Part shown: one piece after another, positions 61,511-64,000 of the stretch
Numbering within the stretch: the first letter of the stretch is position 1
Layout of the letters: every line of letters begins with the position of its first letter
Assembly: GCF_038039535.1 (NCBI RefSeq)
Contig: NZ_JBBPHP010000011.1
Coordinates: 1-64,000, forward strand
Length of the DNA: 64,000 nt
From: Catalinimonas sp038039535
GTDB lineage: Bacteria > Bacteroidota > Bacteroidia > Cytophagales > Cyclobacteriaceae
Direction: 5' to 3'
Position numbers and translations under genes: made by a program
The notes under the pieces: model-generated
Told to the model about the DNA's origin: nothing
Databases searched by the model: none
Seen by the model: the letters and a program-made list of their open reading frames with translations, nothing else

Positions 61511-64000
61511 GGAATGCAATCTGGACAATTATTTTTTTGGGCTTATTAGTGACTACTGCCTGCGAGACTGAGGAAGAATCTTCTGCCCAGGAGCATTCTT
61601 TGTTTCGTTTGATGAGCGCAGAGGAAACGCACATTGATTTTCAGAATACGGTGGAAAATAGTCGTGAATTTAATATTTATACCTACCGTAATTTCTACAA
61701 CGGAGGGGGTGTCGCCATAGGAGATGTAAATAATGATGGGCTGCCTGATCTTTATTTTACGGCCAACATGGGTGAAAATAAGCTTTACCTCAATCATGGC
61801 GACTTTACATTTGAAGATATCACGCCAAGTGCAGGAGTGGCAGGTAGCAGAGCCTGGTCTACCGGGGTAAGCATGGTTGATATCAATGGCGATGGCCTGC
61901 TGGATATTTATGTCTGCAATTCCGGAGATGTGGAAGGGGACGACCGACAGAACGAACTTTTTATCAATCAGGGAAGTGATGCACAGGGTATCCCCAGCTT
62001 CACTGAAGAAGCAGAAGCTTATGGGCTGGCCGATATGGGCTATTCAACCCAGGCCGCTTTTTTTGACTATGACAAAGATGGTGACCTGGATGTATATCTG
62101 CTCAACAACTCTTTTCGCTCTATCGGCTCTTTCAACCTGAAGGAAAACGAGCGTACCCAGCGTGACCCTATGGGTGGGGATAAATTGTATCAAAATAATG
62201 GTGGTCGCTTCTCTGACGTAAGTGAATCAGCCAACATTTATAGTAGCGTAATCGGTTTTGGGCTTGGTATTTTAACCTCCGATCTGGATAAGGATGGCTG
62301 GACCGACATCTATGTGTGTAACGACTTTTTTGAGCGTGATTACATCTACATGAATAATGGAGATGGCACCTTCCGCGAAGCATTGCCAGCACAGATGCCT
62401 TCCATCAGCATGGCTTCTATGGGAGCGGATGTGGCCGACCTCAGCGGGGATGGCTATCCCGAAATCTTTGTCACCGAGATGCTTCCCCAAAGCGAAGAGA
62501 GGCTCAAGACCAGTATGACCTTTGAAAACTGGAATAAGTACCGCTATAATGTCAAGAACGACTATTATCATCAGTATACCCGCAATATGTTGCACCTAAA
62601 TAATGGTCCTGCAAACACAACTTTAAAACCATTGGCTAAAAAGGATATTTCCTTCAGCGAAATAGGTAGACTGAGTGGCGTAGAGGCTACTGATTGGAGC
62701 TGGAGTGCGCTAATGGCCGATCTGGACAATAATGGCTTCAAAGATATTTATATCACCAATGGGATCTATCAGGATATACTCAATCAGGATTACCTGAAAT
62801 TCATTTCCAGCGATGTGGTGGTCAAAAGTATAGTCACAGAAGAAGGTGTCAACTATAAAAAGTTGATAGACATGATTCCTTCCGAACCTATTGCCAATTT
62901 TGTATATGCTGGACAGGAGCAAATGACTTTTGAGGATAGTACCCAGGCCTGGGGACTGCATCAGCCCAGCTTTTCCAACGGCTCCGCTTATGGTGACCTG
63001 GACAATGATGGTGACCTGGACCTGGTGGTCAATAATGTGAATATGCCAGCCTTTGTATATCAAAATCAGGCCAATGCATTCTACCCAGAGCATCATTACC
63101 TTAAAGTAAAGCTAAAAGGAAAGGACCGGAACACTTTTGCGGTAGGCACCAAAGTCACTGCTTTTGCGGATGACCAAAAATTTTACCTGGAACAGACACC
63201 AATGCGGGGTTTTCAGTCCTCAGTGGACTACGGTTTGCATTTCGGTTTAGGAAATATTGATAAGCTAGACTCTTTATTAGTTGAATGGCCTTCCGGCAAA
63301 AAAACTTTGCTTCAAAATATCTCGGCTGACCAAAGCATCACAGTAGATGAAATGGAAGCGGAAGCGATCAATATGTTTACAAAGTTTAGCATTCCAACTT
63401 CAAATGGAATCTCTTTTTATGACCTCAGTGATAATCTTCCTGATGACTTCTCCCATCAGGAAAATGAGTACAGCGATTTTGATAAAGACGCGCTGCTCTT
63501 CCACATGAATTCTACCGAAGGCCCCCGCATGGCGGTAGGAGATGTCAATGGTGATGGCAGAGAGGATGTGTTTATGGGGGGAGCCAAAGACTTTCCTGCC
63601 AAACTGTTTTTACAGACCTCCGATGGTAAAATGATCAAAAGCCAGCAAAATATTTGGGAAGAAGATAAGCGACATGAGGATGTGGATGCCCTGTTTTTTG
63701 ATGCTGACAATGACCATGATCTGGATTTGTATGTGGTGAGTGGTGGAAGTGAGTACTCCATCAGCTCTTCCGCTTTATCGGACAGGCTGTATTTCAACGA
63801 TGGTAAGGGAAATTTTACCAAGTCCAATCAGCTTTTACCTACTTCACGTTTTGAAAGCACTTCCTGCGTAGCCGCAGCGGATTACGATCAGGATGGAGAT
63901 CAGGATTTGTTTGTGGGCGTCAGGCTTAGGGACAGACTTTATGGTGTAGCTCAGAACGGCTACCTGCTGGAAAATGATGGTAGCGGAAATTTTGAAAATG
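61507..64000 (+). CDS. CRTAC1-like FG-GAP/VCBS repeat lipoprotein (copy 2, cut by window edge)
   Basis: The frame is open from an ATG at 61507 to the right edge, so about 831 residues are visible and the C-terminus is missing. A lipoprotein signal (IIFLGLLVTTAC) is followed by FG-GAP/VCBS repeats closely matching copy 1 in order and content: IYTYRNFYNGGGVAIGDVNNDGLPDLYF, WSTGVSMVDINGDGLLDIYV, SNGSAYGDLDNDGDLDLVV, an ASPIC-type segment with MRGFQSSVDYGLHFGLGN, and RMAVGDVNGDGREDVF. It is clearly a tandem paralog of copy 1. Its start overlaps the stop of the small lipoprotein gene by ATGA, so translation is probably coupled. Confidence 0.88.
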   Translation, partial: MRNAIWTIIFLGLLVTTACETEEESSAQEHSLFRLMSAEETHIDFQNTVENSREFNIYTYRNFYNGGGVAIGDVNNDGLPDLYFTANMGENKLYLNHGDFTFEDITPSAGVAGSRAWSTGVSMVDINGDGLLDIYVCNSGDVEGDDRQNELFINQGSDAQGIPSFTEEAEAYGLADMGYSTQAAFFDYDKDGDLDVYLLNNSFRSIGSFNLKENERTQRDPMGGDKLYQNNGGRFSDVSESANIYSSVIGFGLGILTSDLDKDGWTDIYVCNDFFERDYIYMNNGDGTFREALPAQMPSISMASMGADVADLSGDGYPEIFVTEMLPQSEERLKTSMTFENWNKYRYNVKNDYYHQYTRNMLHLNNGPANTTLKPLAKKDISFSEIGRLSGVEATDWSWSALMADLDNNGFKDIYITNGIYQDILNQDYLKFISSDVVVKSIVTEEGVNYKKLIDMIPSEPIANFVYAGQEQMTFEDSTQAWGLHQPSFSNGSAYGDLDNDGDLDLVVNNVNMPAFVYQNQANAFYPEHHYLKVKLKGKDRNTFAVGTKVTAFADDQKFYLEQTPMRGFQSSVDYGLHFGLGNIDKLDSLLVEWPSGKKTLLQNISADQSITVDEMEAEAINMFTKFSIPTSNGISFYDLSDNLPDDFSHQENEYSDFDKDALLFHMNSTEGPRMAVGDVNGDGREDVFMGGAKDFPAKLFLQTSDGKMIKSQQNIWEEDKRHEDVDALFFDADNDHDLDLYVVSGGSEYSISSSALSDRLYFNDGKGNFTKSNQLLPTSRFESTSCVAAADYDQDGDQDLFVGVRLRDRLYGVAQNGYLLENDGSGNFEN

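Overview
The window looks like a chromosomal segment of a free-living Bacteroidota, most probably a marine-type Cytophagales. The evidence is two SusC/RagA plus SusD/RagB pairs, a FecI/FecR-type sigma and anti-sigma pair in front of an STN-bearing SusC, a two-component regulator propeller sensor, CRTAC1-like FG-GAP/ASPIC lipoproteins, Bacteroidota-style lipoprotein signals, moderate GC content and AT-rich gaps without strong Shine-Dalgarno sequences. I saw no rRNA, tRNA, CRISPR array, prophage or intact insertion sequence. Both ends cut through genes: a propeller sensor at the left and an FG-GAP protein at the right.

Region 1 (1-9,100) is mixed: the truncated propeller sensor, an EthD-like protein, MltF, a Tat-exported protein of unknown activity, a 47-residue lipoprotein, an anchored alpha/beta hydrolase and an exported HExxH metallopeptidase. 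Region 2 (9,130-19,066, all on the minus strand) is the most distinctive part. An ECF sigma factor and a TPR-bearing membrane anti-sigma factor lie next to a Q/P-rich membrane protein, three paralogous membrane-anchored proteins, an exported C70/C39-like cysteine peptidase with a small partner, and a 1,087-residue TPR-CHAT protein with a signal peptide and a C-terminal membrane anchor. Five transcription units here, plus the 47-residue lipoprotein 3 kb away, share one promoter-like motif: TGATGACC, exactly 15 nt, then CTAT, about 25-40 nt before the start codon. I read this as a dedicated ECF regulon serving an envelope system with caspase-like and papain-like proteases.

Region 3 (20,000-43,300) holds single-gene units: a retropepsin-like protease, a penicillin acylase-type lipoprotein, a SUKH-4-like lipoprotein, a zinc-ribbon metallopeptidase, a GAF-SpoIIE phosphatase, an EEP-family enzyme, an enolase-superfamily dehydratase with an AraD1/GguC-type FAH protein (sugar-acid catabolism), OmpH/Skp, an M81 peptidase, a multi-TM alpha/beta hydrolase, a HAD phosphatase, a luciferase-like flavin oxidoreductase, a VPS10/BNR propeller protein and an M20 amidohydrolase. 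Short palindromic repeats sit in several gaps.

Region 4 (43,477-64,000, all on the plus strand) is an uptake locus: ECF sigma, FecR, STN-SusC and SusD, a terminator, an exported protein that may be an alpha/alpha-toroid lyase, then a second SusC and SusD, and two large FG-GAP/ASPIC lipoproteins flanking a small lipoprotein. The first SusC carries the STN domain that lets a receptor signal through FecR to the sigma factor, so the locus is probably induced by its own substrate. That substrate cannot be read from the sequence.
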